Numbered from the stretch's first letter, positions 28,512 to 39,041 are shown. The stretch: DNA of 64,000 bases from Sorangium aterium (GCF_028368935.1 NZ_JAQNDK010000002.1:930001-994000); one strand, 5' to 3'. Translations and numbers: made by a program. The notes: generated by a model from the sequence alone, not told the origin.

Positions 28512-30566
28512 TCAGCGGACGTCGCGGGCGGCGCTCACCACCGCGTCGAGCCACGCCGCCTCGTCGTCGCGGAGCGACGGCTGCCGCGGCAGCGCGGTCG
28601 GCAGGGCGCGGGGCCGCGACGCGCCGTGGGCACGGAGGTGCGCGGACGTGACGGCGCCGACGCGCCCACCCACGCCGAGGAACAGCGCGAAGAGATCCGG
28701 GCCCACCGCGCGCCGCGGAGCGGGCCGCACCGCGAGCTCGGCGCCGGACGCGAGCCGCGCGGTGAACCCGGCGACGAGGTGATCGACCGGATCGCTCCAC
28801 GGATCCGGCGCGCCGGGGGCGCCCGCGGCGATCCACGCGTCGACCGTCAGCTCGGGCGAGGTCGCGCCGAAGTCGATCGCCAGCGTGAGGCCGCGCTGCT
28901 CGAGGGCGCGCTCGATCTCGCCGAGGCGAGCGGCGCCGGCGGCGTGCACGAGCATGGAGTCGCCGTCGAGCACCGGCGCAGCGGGCGGCGGCGGCAGCGG
29001 GCGGCGCGCGGCAGAGGAGCCCTCGCGCGGGAGCAGGTTGCCAGGGTTCATGACGCCCGCGGGGTCGAAGACGCCGCGGAGCGCATGGATGACGTCGGCG
29101 CCGAGGCCGAGCTCGGCGCCGAGCCGCGGCGCCTTGCTCCGGCCGACCCCGTGGTGATGCGAGAGCGTCCCGCCGGCGTCGATCGCGGCGTCGAGGGCCG
29201 CCCGCCAGGCCGCGTCGTACTTCGCCTCGGCCGCCGCGACGCTCGGCGCGCTGCCAGCGAAGGTGAAGTAGATGCTGCAGCCGTCCGGGTACGCGTGGGA
29301 CAGGTGAGCCATCACGAACACGTGGCGCCCGAGCGCGCCGCGCACCGCGCGGTAGAGCCCGTCCAGGCGCGACCAGGGCGCGGCGACCTCCATGGTGTCG
29401 CTGAAGGCGCCGGCCATGAACACGGGCGCCTGGCGGTAGCTCACGCTGTAGCGGTGCGCGAGCCAGTGGCGCGCGGGCTCCTCGCCGAGCGGCCTGGCCC
29501 CGCCGCGCTCCGCGATCGCCGCGGCGCGGGCGAGGTCGTCCGCGCTCGCGCGCGCCGTGCCCTCGAAGATGAGGATGAGCGTCGCGCCGCGGAGCACGCG
29601 CGACCCGACGCCGTCGACGATCTGGTTGAGGAGCCCCGGCGCGCGCAGCAGGCCGCGAAGCACCGCGGCGCCGGCCCCGGGGCCGCGCGCGCCGTGCCCC
29701 CGCGCGGCCGCCCCCTCGGAGGAGTCATCGGCTGCGCCGGCGTGGGCGCGCTGCCGGCGCACGGCGCCGAGCCGGGCCATGAAGGAGTCGAACGGGTCGT
29801 AGAGCCGCGAGACCGCCGGGCGGAGGCCGGCCTGGAACATCGCCCGCATCGCGTCCCATCCGGCCTCGACGCTGGGGAACGAGAACGCGGCGAAGGCGCG
29901 CGCCGGCGGCGCCGGGTGCAGCCGGAGCGTCGCGGCGGTGACCACGCCGAGCACGCCCTCGCTGCCGATGAGGAGCGGCGTGAGATCCGGGCCTCGCGCG
30001 CGCCGATCGAAGCGGACGATCTCGCCGCGGCCGACGACGCACTCGAGCGAGGCGACCATGTCCTCGATCTTGCCGTAGAGCCCGGAGCACTGGCCGGCGC
30101 TGCGCGCCGCGACCCAGCCCCCCACGGTCGAGCAGAGGATGGACGACGGGAAATGGCCGAGCGTGAAGCCCTCGGCGTTGAGCTCCTCCTCGAAGCGGAT
30201 GCCGAGCGCGCCGGCCTCGACCTCGACCGACGGGGCCTCACGATCGAGCGAGCGGCGGCGGGAGAGCCGCTTGAGATCGAGCACGACCGTGCGCTCGTCC
30301 GGCAAGACGCCGCCGCACACGCCCGAGCCCGCCCCGAAGGGCACCAGCGGGAGCCCCTCGTCCGCGCAGAAGCGCACCACCTGGGCGACCTCCTCTGTGG
30401 AGGACGGCCAGACGATCATCCCGGGCCGGTGCTCGGCGATGCGGCCCTCCGTCACCGCGAGGTGGTGCCGCGGCCAGAGATCGCGGGCGTAGGCGATCTG
30501 ATCGACGGGGGATGCGCTGCGCGGGATCCCCGGCAACGCGCGCGCGATCGCGGCCTCGAAGCTCAT
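28512..30566 (-). CDS. FAD-binding oxidase, alkyl-DHAP synthase-like, with extra C-terminal half-domain
   Basis: A 684-residue flavoprotein. Residues 45-225 form a VAO/PCMH-type FAD-binding domain (VPFGAGSGVCGG, STVGGWVAARSAGQCSG, GPDLTPLLIGSEGVLG), followed to about 510 by an FAD-oxidase C-terminal domain with HHHGVGRSKAP and a closing GVMNPGNLLP. This arrangement is that of alkyl-dihydroxyacetonephosphate synthases, which make ether lipids important in myxobacterial development; glycolate oxidase-type enzymes are the alternative. Residues 530-684 look like a second copy of the FAD-binding domain's later half (GPDLFALFLGVGGRVGAVTS at 622), which is unusual. The start codon lacks a clear Shine-Dalgarno sequence. 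Confidence 0.85.
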   Translation of the reverse strand: MSFEAAIARALPGIPRSASPVDQIAYARDLWPRHHLAVTEGRIAEHRPGMIVWPSSTEEVAQVVRFCADEGLPLVPFGAGSGVCGGVLPDERTVVLDLKRLSRRRSLDREAPSVEVEAGALGIRFEEELNAEGFTLGHFPSSILCSTVGGWVAARSAGQCSGLYGKIEDMVASLECVVGRGEIVRFDRRARGPDLTPLLIGSEGVLGVVTAATLRLHPAPPARAFAAFSFPSVEAGWDAMRAMFQAGLRPAVSRLYDPFDSFMARLGAVRRQRAHAGAADDSSEGAAARGHGARGPGAGAAVLRGLLRAPGLLNQIVDGVGSRVLRGATLILIFEGTARASADDLARAAAIAERGGARPLGEEPARHWLAHRYSVSYRQAPVFMAGAFSDTMEVAAPWSRLDGLYRAVRGALGRHVFVMAHLSHAYPDGCSIYFTFAGSAPSVAAAEAKYDAAWRAALDAAIDAGGTLSHHHGVGRSKAPRLGAELGLGADVIHALRGVFDPAGVMNPGNLLPREGSSAARRPLPPPPAAPVLDGDSMLVHAAGAARLGEIERALEQRGLTLAIDFGATSPELTVDAWIAAGAPGAPDPWSDPVDHLVAGFTARLASGAELAVRPAPRRAVGPDLFALFLGVGGRVGAVTSAHLRAHGASRPRALPTALPRQPSLRDDEAAWLDAVVSAARDVR

Positions 30567-30586
30567 GCGCGGGGAGCCCTAGCGCC

Positions 30587-32977
30587 TCAGCTCCGCTCGG
30601 CAAGGACGATGAGCCGCGGCGACTCGGAGCCGAAGAAGACGCCGGGGTGCGCAGGGTGCCCGGTCACCTCGGTGACCTTGAAGCCCGCTTCGTGGAGCAC
30701 CTTGCCGAGCTCGTGCAGCCCGTAGATGCGGAGCGAGTAGTCGAGCTCGCGCGAGCGGCCGTCCTCGAACATGACGGTGCGCTTCACCTTGAGCCTGCTC
30801 GTGAAGAAATCCACGTGCATCTCATCCATGCAGACGCAGCCGTCCCCCTCGAACCAGACGAGGCTCGGCTGGCGGGACGCCACATAGTCGCGGTTGACGA
30901 TGTCGAGCAGGAGCATTCCGCCGGGGCGGAGGGCGCGGCGGATGCGGGCGAGGACATCCGCGTTCTTCTCGTCGTCGAAGTAGCCGAAGCTCGTCGACCA
31001 GCAGTAGACGCCGTCGAAGGTCTCCTCGAACGTCATCTCGCGCATGTCGCCCTGGAGGAAGTTCAGCTTCTGGCCGCGATCCTGCGCTTCGTCGGCGGCG
31101 CGGGCGAGCATGGCGAGCGACAGGTCGTAGCCGACCACGCTGTAGCCGCGGCTGGCGATCTCGATCGCGTGGCCGCCTGCGCCGCACGCGAGATCGAGGA
31201 TCACCGCGCCCTTCTCGACGCCGAGCCGCTCCTCGATGAAATCGACCTCGCGGCGAACCACCTTGCTGTCGATCTTGTCGAGCGTGCGGAGGAAGTCGTC
31301 GCCGAAGAGCTCTTCCCACCACGGGCGCTTCCGGCGCGCGGCGGGCTCGGTCGAGGGCCCGGAATCGTGCTCGACCTGCTTCGCCGCGGGCGCCGCCGCG
31401 GGAGCGGCAGGCCGCGCGGCCGCGGACGGCTCGCTGGGAGATGGCGGCGCCGACACGGGCGGCGCCGATACGGGCGGCGGCGGCACCGAGCTCGTGAACG
31501 TCGCGAGATCCGGCGACGCCAGCGCCTGCGCGCGCGGGCGCCGCGGCGGCAAGGGAGGCGGCGGCGGCTTCTTGGGTTGCGCGGCGTGCGGGTCGGTCTG
31601 CGCGGCCGAGCTCGCGTCGGCCAGCTCGGCCTCGCGCTCGGGCTCGACCTCCTCCAGCTCGACCTCGGTGCTCTTCGGCGGCACGGTGATGCGCGTCGGA
31701 TCGCCCTGCCCCTGCTGGCGTTCGCCTCCTCCGGGAGGAGCGTCCGATAGCAGGGCCTTCGCCTCGTTGACGGACCCGGACTCGAGCTCGACCTCCGCGA
31801 CCTCGTCCGCGCCCGCTCCCAGCGGCCAGTCCAAGGGGCGCGCGTCGATCTCCGGCGCCGAGGCCTGCCTCCTTGGCCGCCTTCGAGGCTCCGGCTGGAG
31901 GGCGTCGAAGGCGGCGTCGCGCGCCGTCGGCGGGCCCTCGGAGAGGCCTTCCTGGAACGACTCGAGGCCCATCCCGGTCGGGGCCTCGTCCGGCTGGATC
32001 CTGAACTGGAGCGGCGGCCACTCGTGCTCCGCCGGATCGGTCAAGAGCGGCGGTCTGGCGGGCTCGGCGACCGAGGTGATCGGCGGCACCGGCGGCAGGT
32101 CCGACTCGATGCTGACGATCTGCAGCGGGCGGATCACCGCCACCGAATCGGGATCGATGATGAGCCCACTCGGCGCCGGCATCGGCGGCAGGCTCGAGGA
32201 TTTCGGGGACGGGCGCGGGACCGCACGGGGGGCGACCAGCTCCGCCAGGTTCGTCGCCGTCGCCGTCGCCGTCGCAGCCGCCGGCTTGCTGGCGGGCCTG
32301 GATCCATCGAGCGCGGGCTCGCTGGGATGCCTGGGCGCCTCGAGCGTCGGGTAGCTGGGCCGCCTCTCGGAGGCGCTCGGCCACCCGTCGTCGTCCGCGT
32401 CGTCGAGCGCGTGCGAGCGCGGCGTCGCGGAATCCTCCGGCACGGTGGCGCGGTCCTGCGTGGCGGCCTGATCGTCGGCCTGCTGCGCCGCGTCTCCCGA
32501 CACGTTCACGAGCCGCCGCGAGCGCCGCCGCCCGGTCTTCGCGCCCTCACCGCGCTCCACTTCCGCGGCCCGCTCCACCTCCGCAGCCAGCGATTGCCAG
32601 GACCGCCTGGAGCTCGGGTTCGCCGGTAGGGGAGCGCCGTGCCGCGAGCGCTCCGTGGGGGGGCCGGCGATCCGCGGGTCGAGATCGAGATCCGGGATCT
32701 CCGCGATCTGCCCGCCGGAGCTCCCGTCCGCGATGCCCGTGATGACGTCGAGGCGCGGCAGCGGCAGCGGGGTCGTCGTCGCGAGCTGCGGGCGCACGCT
32801 GGGGGCGCGCTCGGGCCGCGGAGCGGACGATCGCGCGGGGAGCGAGCCCTGCTCGCCCTGCGGCGGCGATGCGGCCGCGTTCCCTGCCTCGCCCGGCAGC
32901 GGCGCGCCGGGCTCTCCGGAGGCGCCGCCTTCCTGGGCGGGCGTAGCCAGGGGGTTGCGCGGCCGCTCGCTCGTCAT
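30587..32977 (-). CDS. Class I SAM-dependent methyltransferase with long disordered N-terminus
   Basis: A 796-residue protein. The C-terminal 240 residues form a Rossmann methyltransferase: motif I ILDLACGAGGHA near residue 593, an acidic loop VVGYDLS, GDMREMTF, and the post-core RRALRPGGMLLLDIV. The N-terminal 555 residues are Pro/Ala/Ser/Glu-rich without predicted structure and may be a tether or interaction scaffold. The ATG overlaps the psd stop by four bases (ATGA), so the two are translationally coupled. Phospholipid methylation after phosphatidylserine decarboxylation would suit that neighbour, but the substrate is unproven. Confidence 0.85.
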   Translation of the reverse strand: MTSERPRNPLATPAQEGGASGEPGAPLPGEAGNAAASPPQGEQGSLPARSSAPRPERAPSVRPQLATTTPLPLPRLDVITGIADGSSGGQIAEIPDLDLDPRIAGPPTERSRHGAPLPANPSSRRSWQSLAAEVERAAEVERGEGAKTGRRRSRRLVNVSGDAAQQADDQAATQDRATVPEDSATPRSHALDDADDDGWPSASERRPSYPTLEAPRHPSEPALDGSRPASKPAAATATATATNLAELVAPRAVPRPSPKSSSLPPMPAPSGLIIDPDSVAVIRPLQIVSIESDLPPVPPITSVAEPARPPLLTDPAEHEWPPLQFRIQPDEAPTGMGLESFQEGLSEGPPTARDAAFDALQPEPRRRPRRQASAPEIDARPLDWPLGAGADEVAEVELESGSVNEAKALLSDAPPGGGERQQGQGDPTRITVPPKSTEVELEEVEPEREAELADASSAAQTDPHAAQPKKPPPPPLPPRRPRAQALASPDLATFTSSVPPPPVSAPPVSAPPSPSEPSAAARPAAPAAAPAAKQVEHDSGPSTEPAARRKRPWWEELFGDDFLRTLDKIDSKVVRREVDFIEERLGVEKGAVILDLACGAGGHAIEIASRGYSVVGYDLSLAMLARAADEAQDRGQKLNFLQGDMREMTFEETFDGVYCWSTSFGYFDDEKNADVLARIRRALRPGGMLLLDIVNRDYVASRQPSLVWFEGDGCVCMDEMHVDFFTSRLKVKRTVMFEDGRSRELDYSLRIYGLHELGKVLHEAGFKVTEVTGHPAHPGVFFGSESPRLIVLAERS

Positions 32978-33816
32978 CGCTGGTCCCCTCCGCCCAGCGG
33001 CTCGCCGTAGAGGATCGGCCCAGGAGCCCTGCTCCAGGGGGGCGCTACCCCTCGCTCCACGAACATGACCGCGGTGGATCCGAGGTGGAACTTGCCGATC
33101 TCCTCGCCGGCCGCGACCGGGAGGGCCGGCGAGATCGTGTGCAGGCCGAGCGGCACGTCGCGCGCGTCGACGGCGCTCACCGTGATCCGTCCGACGATCA
33201 TCGCGCCCACCATCACCACCGTAACGCGGCCCTGGCGCTCCGTGTCGATCACGATCGCGACGCGCCGGTTGCGCGCGAAGAGGCCCGGGACGTGGCGCTC
33301 GCCGATCGCGTTCACCGGGAACAGCTCCCCCGGCATCGAGCGGATGAGGCTCACCTGCCCGGCGACGGGCGAATGGACCCGGTGGTAGTCGCGGGGCGAC
33401 AGGTAGACGATCGCGAACTGCCCGCCGTCATAACGCGTGGCTTCCGCGGGGTCGCCCACGAGGTCTTCCACGCGGTAGGGCTGCCCCTTGATGGTCAGCC
33501 GACCGCCGTCGGTCACGGGGCCGAGCGCTTCGACCCGTCCGTCGGCAGGGCTGGTGATGGCTCCGGGATCGGAGCAGACAGGGCGCATCCCCTCGCGGAG
33601 CTTGCGCGTGAAGAACGCGTCGAAGCTCTCGTAAGGGCTCGTCAGCACCTCGGCGGCGTCCATGTCGACGCGGTACGCGCGCGCGTAGAGCTTCACCACC
33701 GTGTTCAAGACGGCGGCGGGTGCCCTGGCGTCGCAGAGGCGGCCAACGGCCCGGGTAATGCGCTCTCGCGGAAGCACCCGCAACAGCTGTGCGGCGGCGT
33801 AGGTGGCAACGGTCAT
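32974..33816 (-). CDS. psd: Phosphatidylserine decarboxylase proenzyme
   Basis: A 280-residue proenzyme that makes phosphatidylethanolamine. It carries the self-cleavage motif LGST at 245-248, where Ser becomes the pyruvoyl group of the small alpha chain. Conserved SPADGRV (89-95) and the catalytic-histidine region YHRVHSPVAG (144-153) are present. The length matches the bacterial class I enzyme. It overlaps the downstream methyltransferase by four bases. No Shine-Dalgarno sequence is obvious before the ATG at 33816. Confidence 0.96.
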   Translation of the reverse strand: MTVATYAAAQLLRVLPRERITRAVGRLCDARAPAAVLNTVVKLYARAYRVDMDAAEVLTSPYESFDAFFTRKLREGMRPVCSDPGAITSPADGRVEALGPVTDGGRLTIKGQPYRVEDLVGDPAEATRYDGGQFAIVYLSPRDYHRVHSPVAGQVSLIRSMPGELFPVNAIGERHVPGLFARNRRVAIVIDTERQGRVTVVMVGAMIVGRITVSAVDARDVPLGLHTISPALPVAAGEEIGKFHLGSTAVMFVERGVAPPWSRAPGPILYGEPLGGGDQR

Positions 33817-34245
33817 TGTGCGGAGCAGCGGTAACGATGCGGGAAAGAGAGCGGTGCAGGAATGCTAGGCCTCAGGAAGGACCTTGGTCAACGCTCGGGT
33901 CAGACGAACCTTCCAGCGTCGGCGCGATCCCCATCCAGCGAGAGAGCTCAGCCTTGACGCGACGCACAGCGCGATCCGAGGCGCGACGCCAGGCCCGTCC
34001 CCCGCGCCCCACGTTTCTCCACGTCGCTGCGAGCGCGTCAATCGCGAAGCGCCGCTCCGCGCAAATGGGGGCGCGAGAGCCCGCCGCCCGCCCCGTCGGC
34101 GCGCTCCATTCTGAAGCGGCGATCCGGACCTCGCGCTGCAACTTCGATCGACCTCCGCGGGCGCAGCAGAAAAGCAGAGCGTTTTCAAGGGCCTGCGTCC
34201 TGGCACGCCGCTCGCTGAAGAGGGCCGAGGAGGCTCGCAACAACG
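33817..34245. other. Divergent region with a sigma-54 promoter
   Basis: A 429-base gap between psd (minus) and the MBL gene (plus). The right end carries a near-consensus sigma-54 promoter at 34201-34216. A 123-codon minus-strand open frame fills part of the gap, but its third-position GC (about 66% over the 50 codons I read) is far below that of real genes here, so I do not call it. No terminator is seen. Confidence 0.5.
34201..34216 (+). promoter_or_regulatory. Sigma-54 promoter of the MBL/activator operon
   Basis: TGGCACGCCGCTCGCT: the -24 GG at 34202-34203 and the -12 GC at 34214-34215 are exactly 10 bases apart. It matches the consensus TGGCACGNNNNTTGCW except for one T to C change. The start point would be near 34227, about 19 bases before the ATG at 34246, and the GGAGG at 34229-34233 would be at the very 5' end of the mRNA. 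Confidence 0.65.
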
Positions 34246-35087
<842 letters not shown>

Positions 35088-35088
<1 letters not shown>

Positions 35089-36623
35089 TGACGCGGATGA
35101 CGACAAGCGCGGCGCCCTCTATGCTGGACACTGCTCCGCTATCCATGTCGCGCCTCTCGCTGCTCGTCGATCTCGCCTCCCTCCTCGCCCGGGAGGTCGA
35201 CTTCGACGCCCTCCTCGGCACGGCGTGCGAGCGGCTCGCGAAGGCGCTCCGCGCCGACCGGGCGACGATTTGGCTCGTCGACGCCGAGCGCGGCGACCTC
35301 GTGACGCGCGTCGCCCTGCTGCCCGAGCTCCCCTCGCTCAGGCAGCCGCTCGAGCGCGGCATCGCGGGGCACGTGGCCACGACCGGACAGGTCGTGCGCG
35401 TCGACGACGCCTCGCGCGATCCGCGCTTCGATCCGTCGGCGGACCGGGCGACGGGCTACACGACGCGCTCGATGCTCGTCGCGCCCATCCGCGAGGACGG
35501 CGCCGCGCCGGTCCGCGGCGTCGTCCAGCTGCTGAACCGCGCAGGCGCGCCCTTCGACGACGAGGACCAGCGCTACCTCGTCGCGCTCGCGACGCAGCTC
35601 GCCCGCGCCCTCTCGCTGACGACGCTCCGCGCTGCCGAGGGCGGCGGTCCGGGGGTCGTGCTGCAGGGGCCGTTCAACCGGATCGTCGGCCGGAGCGAGC
35701 GGCTGGCCGCCGTGTACGAGAAGGTCCAGCTCGCGGCCCAGACCGACGCGACCGTGCTCCTCCGCGGGGAGACGGGCACCGGCAAGAGCCTGTTCGCCCG
35801 GGCGATCCACGTCAACTCGCGGCGCCAGACGAAGCCGTTCGTCACCGTCGACTGCACGACGCTGCCAGCGCAGCTCGTCGAGAGCGAGCTCTTCGGCCAC
35901 GAGCGGGGGGCGTTCACCGGCGCGGACCGGCGCGTGCCGGGCAAGGTGGAGCTCGCCGAGGGCGGCACGCTGTTCCTCGACGAGCTCGGGGACCTGCCGC
36001 TCGACATCCAGGGCAAGCTCCTCCGCTTCCTGCAGGACCGCTCGTTCGAGCGCGTCGGCGGTCGCCAGTCGCTCCGCGCCGACGTGCGCGTCGTGTGCGC
36101 CACGCACTGCGACCTCGAGAGCGCGGTCGCCGAGGGGCGCTTCCGGAAGGACCTCTACTACCGCGCGCGCGTCGTCGAGATCGATCTGCCGGCCCTGCGC
36201 GAGCGCGGCCCCGAGGACGTCGAGACGCTGGCCCGGCACTTCGCGGACGTCTACGCGACGAGGTACGGCAGGCCGTCGCCGCGCTTCGATCCGGACGCGC
36301 TCCGCCACATCCGCGCTCATACGTGGCCAGGCAACGTGCGCGAGCTCGAGCACTGGGTCGAGAGCGCCATCGCCCTCGCGCCGGACGGCCGCATCTCCGC
36401 GGGGCACCTCCCGACGCGGCGGGGCGAAGGCGCCCCGCCGCACGCCGCCGCGCCCGAGGGCGACGCGCGGGTGGCGCTGCCGCTCGGGCTCACCCTCGAC
36501 GAGGTGACGCGGCGCTACGTCGAGGCGATGGTCCGGGCGTGCGAGGGGAACAAGACGGAAGCGGCGAAGCGGCTCGGCGTCGGCAGGAACACCCTGGCGC
36601 GCGCGCTCCGCGCGAAGCACTGA
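35088..36623 (+). CDS. GAF-domain sigma-54-dependent transcriptional activator
   Basis: A 511-residue enhancer-binding protein. A GAF domain covers about residues 30-180 (LGTACERLAKALRADRATIW, GIAGHVATTG, PIREDG). The AAA+ domain (about 195-425) has Walker A GETGTGKS (227-234), GAFTGA (274-279) and Walker B FLDELGD (296-302), so it should contact and open sigma-54 promoters. The Fis-type helix-turn-helix is at the end (ACEGNKTEAAKRLGVGRNTL). The start at 35088 gives a one-base overlap with the MBL gene; ATGs at 35097 or 35121 are possible. The sigma-54 promoter upstream of the pair suggests autoregulation. Confidence 0.94.
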
Positions 36624-36726
36624 GGCCGCGCGGGGCGCGCGACCTCCTCCGGCGCGGCGCCTGAGCCGCGCGAGGCCCGCGGAGGCGCGCGCCGCGGGGC
36701 GCAGGAGCGACGCGCTTCACCTCGGG

Positions 36727-37332
36727 TCACCCCGGGTCCACCGGGAACGTCAGGCCGATCCCGGCGATCGCCGCGACGGCCGAGGTCTTCCACCTCGCGG
36801 CCGGGCCGGCCGAGAGCTGAGGGCGCGCCATGACGATGTGCAGCTCGAGGAAGCTGCGCAGCTGGAGGTACCGCGCGACGCGCCACTCGGCGCCGCCGCG
36901 CGCGCCGGAGGTGAGCAGCCAGAGGACGCCGTCTTCCGCCTGGGTGATGCTCTCTGCGGTGGGCGCGCGGACAGCGCCGAGCTGGAAGACGTTGCACAGG
37001 AAGACGCCGTCCCGGTGCCTGCAGAGCGACATGACCCCCAGCCCGGCGCCGATGCGCCGCGGCCCGGCGCTCGGCAGATCGCTCGGAGCGCTGCCCAGCG
37101 CGACGATCGCCCGCGCCTCGAGCGACACGGACAGGTCGGACCAGCGAAGAGCGACGGCGGGCGAGAGGCCGACGCCTGCCGTGGGTGTCAGGCCAAACGC
37201 CAGCACGGAGGACGCGCTGAGCTCGCCGTGCATACGCGGCTGCGGCGCGCGCTGCGCGCCGTGGGCGTAGGCCGGGGCCGGCAGGGCGAGGCCCAGCGCG
37301 ATCATCAAGGGGATGCGACCAGGGTTCGGCAT
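36727..37332 (-). CDS. Hypothetical exported protein
   Basis: A 201-residue protein from the ATG at 37332 with a signal peptide (IPLMIALGLALPAPAYA) and probable cleavage after AYA-HG. The mature part is rich in alternating hydrophobic residues (LSVSLEARAIVALG, YLQLRSFLELHIVMA, AVAAIAGIGLTF), resembling an outer-membrane beta-barrel of about eight strands. The upstream in-frame start at 37395 is rejected because the signal peptide begins at 37332. TACGGT lies 7 bases before the ATG, without a Shine-Dalgarno sequence. Confidence 0.7.
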   Translation of the reverse strand: MPNPGRIPLMIALGLALPAPAYAHGAQRAPQPRMHGELSASSVLAFGLTPTAGVGLSPAVALRWSDLSVSLEARAIVALGSAPSDLPSAGPRRIGAGLGVMSLCRHRDGVFLCNVFQLGAVRAPTAESITQAEDGVLWLLTSGARGGAEWRVARYLQLRSFLELHIVMARPQLSAGPAARWKTSAVAAIAGIGLTFPVDPG

Positions 37333-37475
37333 CCCGCGCACCGTAGGAGCGCGCTCCGGCGCGACGGAATCCGGAGCGGGCGCGCTCACGCACAAACCGC
37401 CGCTCGCGCGCCATTGCGTTGAGCGGCGCTATTTCCTCGTCTCGCCGTCTTTTTTTGGATCTCGGATGCGGCGGG

Positions 37476-39041
37476 CTAGCGCGCCCTGCGGCGCGCGGCC
37501 TCGCAGAGGGCCGAACGGAGGGGATCGCCGGGCAGATCGGGCGGCAGCTTCTCCTCGCAGGCCACGTCGGGGTTCAGCGGGTCGAGCGCCGTGCCCGCCG
37601 AGAAGGAGCGGTCTCCGTCGGGGCCCCCGTGGAGCAGCCCGTGCAGCGACCACCACCGGCCGTAGCGGCTGTTCACGTCCTCCACCCGCTCGACGAGCGG
37701 CGAGGCGCTCGCGCGCTCGCCCGACGCCAGCAGGGCGGCGGCGAGGAAGCAGCGCACCGCCGGCTCGTGCGGCGCGAGCGCCTGCGCGCGCGCGTGCTGG
37801 ACCGCGGCGGCGGCGTGGTGGCCGCGGTCGTGGAGCAGCTGGCCGAGCCGCACCCGCTTGCTCACCTCCTGCCGGTGCGGCATGTCCGCGCCGGGCGCGA
37901 GGTCGGGCGGCACGTCGGCCGGCACGCTGGCGAGGTAGGCGCGCCAGCGCTTGTCCCACGCCGCGAGATCCGCGCCGGAGATCTCGGCGATCGCCCGCTC
38001 GAGGTCCGCGTCGCTGCTCGCGTCCTTGAGCCGGCGCAAGAGCTGCGGCAGCGCCGTGTCGCCCGCCTCCCTCGTCCAGTAGCGGATGAAGCTCGCGACC
38101 TCGGCGAACACGACCGCCGCCTCCTCCGCGCTCGGGAGCATCGCGATCGAGGGGCCGATCTTGTCGAGCGGCCGCCCGAGGCCCTTCTGGATGCCCAGGA
38201 AGGCGATCGCGTCGGCGGACGGCACGTCGTCCAGCGGGTCGGGCTCGCGCCAGCGGACCTCCTCGCGCTTGGCCACGCCCTCCTGCAGCCACAGCGGGGC
38301 GTTGTCGCGCGTCCCGCGCGACAGGGCGAGGTGCGTTATCTCGTGCGCGAGCGTGTCCAGCCAGGGATAGCCGTTCGGCGTGGCGCGCGGCGAGAGCATC
38401 GTCACCCGCCCCCACTTGGCGATGGCGACCGTGCCCGTCGTCCGCGCCGCGTCCTCGGGCAGCCCCGTCATCGCCGAGAGCGTGAACTGATCGCGGACGA
38501 GATCGATCCGCAGCGGCCGGAGGAGCTCGACGCCGAGGTCCTTCGCGAGCACGTCGCGCGTCCTCGCCGCGACGTCGACGAGGAGCGGCACGAGCGCGCG
38601 ATCGTCGTCGTCCTGGAGCCGCACCCAGACGCCGCGCTCCTCGTCGTTCACGACGACCGTCGCCGCGGTGGCCCGGGCGCAGCCGCGCGCGATGTCCCCG
38701 AGCGCCGCGCCCTCGGCCGTCGCCGCGAGATCGGGGCGCGCGAGGATCGCCGAGGCGGCGTCGCAGTCGCCCTCGTAGATGGCGAGGCGGCCGCGCTCGA
38801 GCGCGAGCGCGAGGTCCGCCGGATCCGCGTCCTTCAGGGCGTCTCGCGCCGCGGGGACGTCGATCTCCAGGATCGCGGCCCGCGCCCGGGCCGCGCGATC
38901 GAGATCGCCGACCGTGAGGCGGCCGGACGCGGTCGCCGACGCCGTCGCGAGCCCGGCGAGGATCGCCGCCCGGAGGCCGCGCCTCGCGATCGCCGTCGCC
39001 CCGCGCCGAGCCGGGGCTGCCCCGCCGCCGGTGCGCGTCAT
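37476..39041 (-). CDS. Zinc metallopeptidase-like protein (gluzincin type) with helical repeats
   Basis: A 521-residue protein. The zinc motif HEITH is at 233-237 in DTLAHEITHLALSRG, with a likely third ligand Glu in LWLQEGVAKREE about 20 residues on, as in peptidase MA-like gluzincins. The N-terminus is basic with a hydrophobic stretch and may be a weak signal or anchor. Residues 40-130 and 400-470 are helical and TPR-like (RLGQLLHDRGHHAAAAVQHARAQAL). It is translationally coupled to the upstream DUF4175 gene by an ATGA overlap, suggesting joint action at the envelope. The substrate is unknown. Confidence 0.8.
   Translation of the reverse strand: MTRTGGGAAPARRGATAIARRGLRAAILAGLATASATASGRLTVGDLDRAARARAAILEIDVPAARDALKDADPADLALALERGRLAIYEGDCDAASAILARPDLAATAEGAALGDIARGCARATAATVVVNDEERGVWVRLQDDDDRALVPLLVDVAARTRDVLAKDLGVELLRPLRIDLVRDQFTLSAMTGLPEDAARTTGTVAIAKWGRVTMLSPRATPNGYPWLDTLAHEITHLALSRGTRDNAPLWLQEGVAKREEVRWREPDPLDDVPSADAIAFLGIQKGLGRPLDKIGPSIAMLPSAEEAAVVFAEVASFIRYWTREAGDTALPQLLRRLKDASSDADLERAIAEISGADLAAWDKRWRAYLASVPADVPPDLAPGADMPHRQEVSKRVRLGQLLHDRGHHAAAAVQHARAQALAPHEPAVRCFLAAALLASGERASASPLVERVEDVNSRYGRWWSLHGLLHGGPDGDRSFSAGTALDPLNPDVACEEKLPPDLPGDPLRSALCEAARRRAR

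Noticed and set aside
33872-34243. A 123-codon minus-strand open frame in the psd-MBL gap
   Set aside because: Its third codon positions are only about two-thirds G/C over the 50 codons read, much less than in true genes of the window, it shows no domain, and it crosses the sigma-54 promoter.
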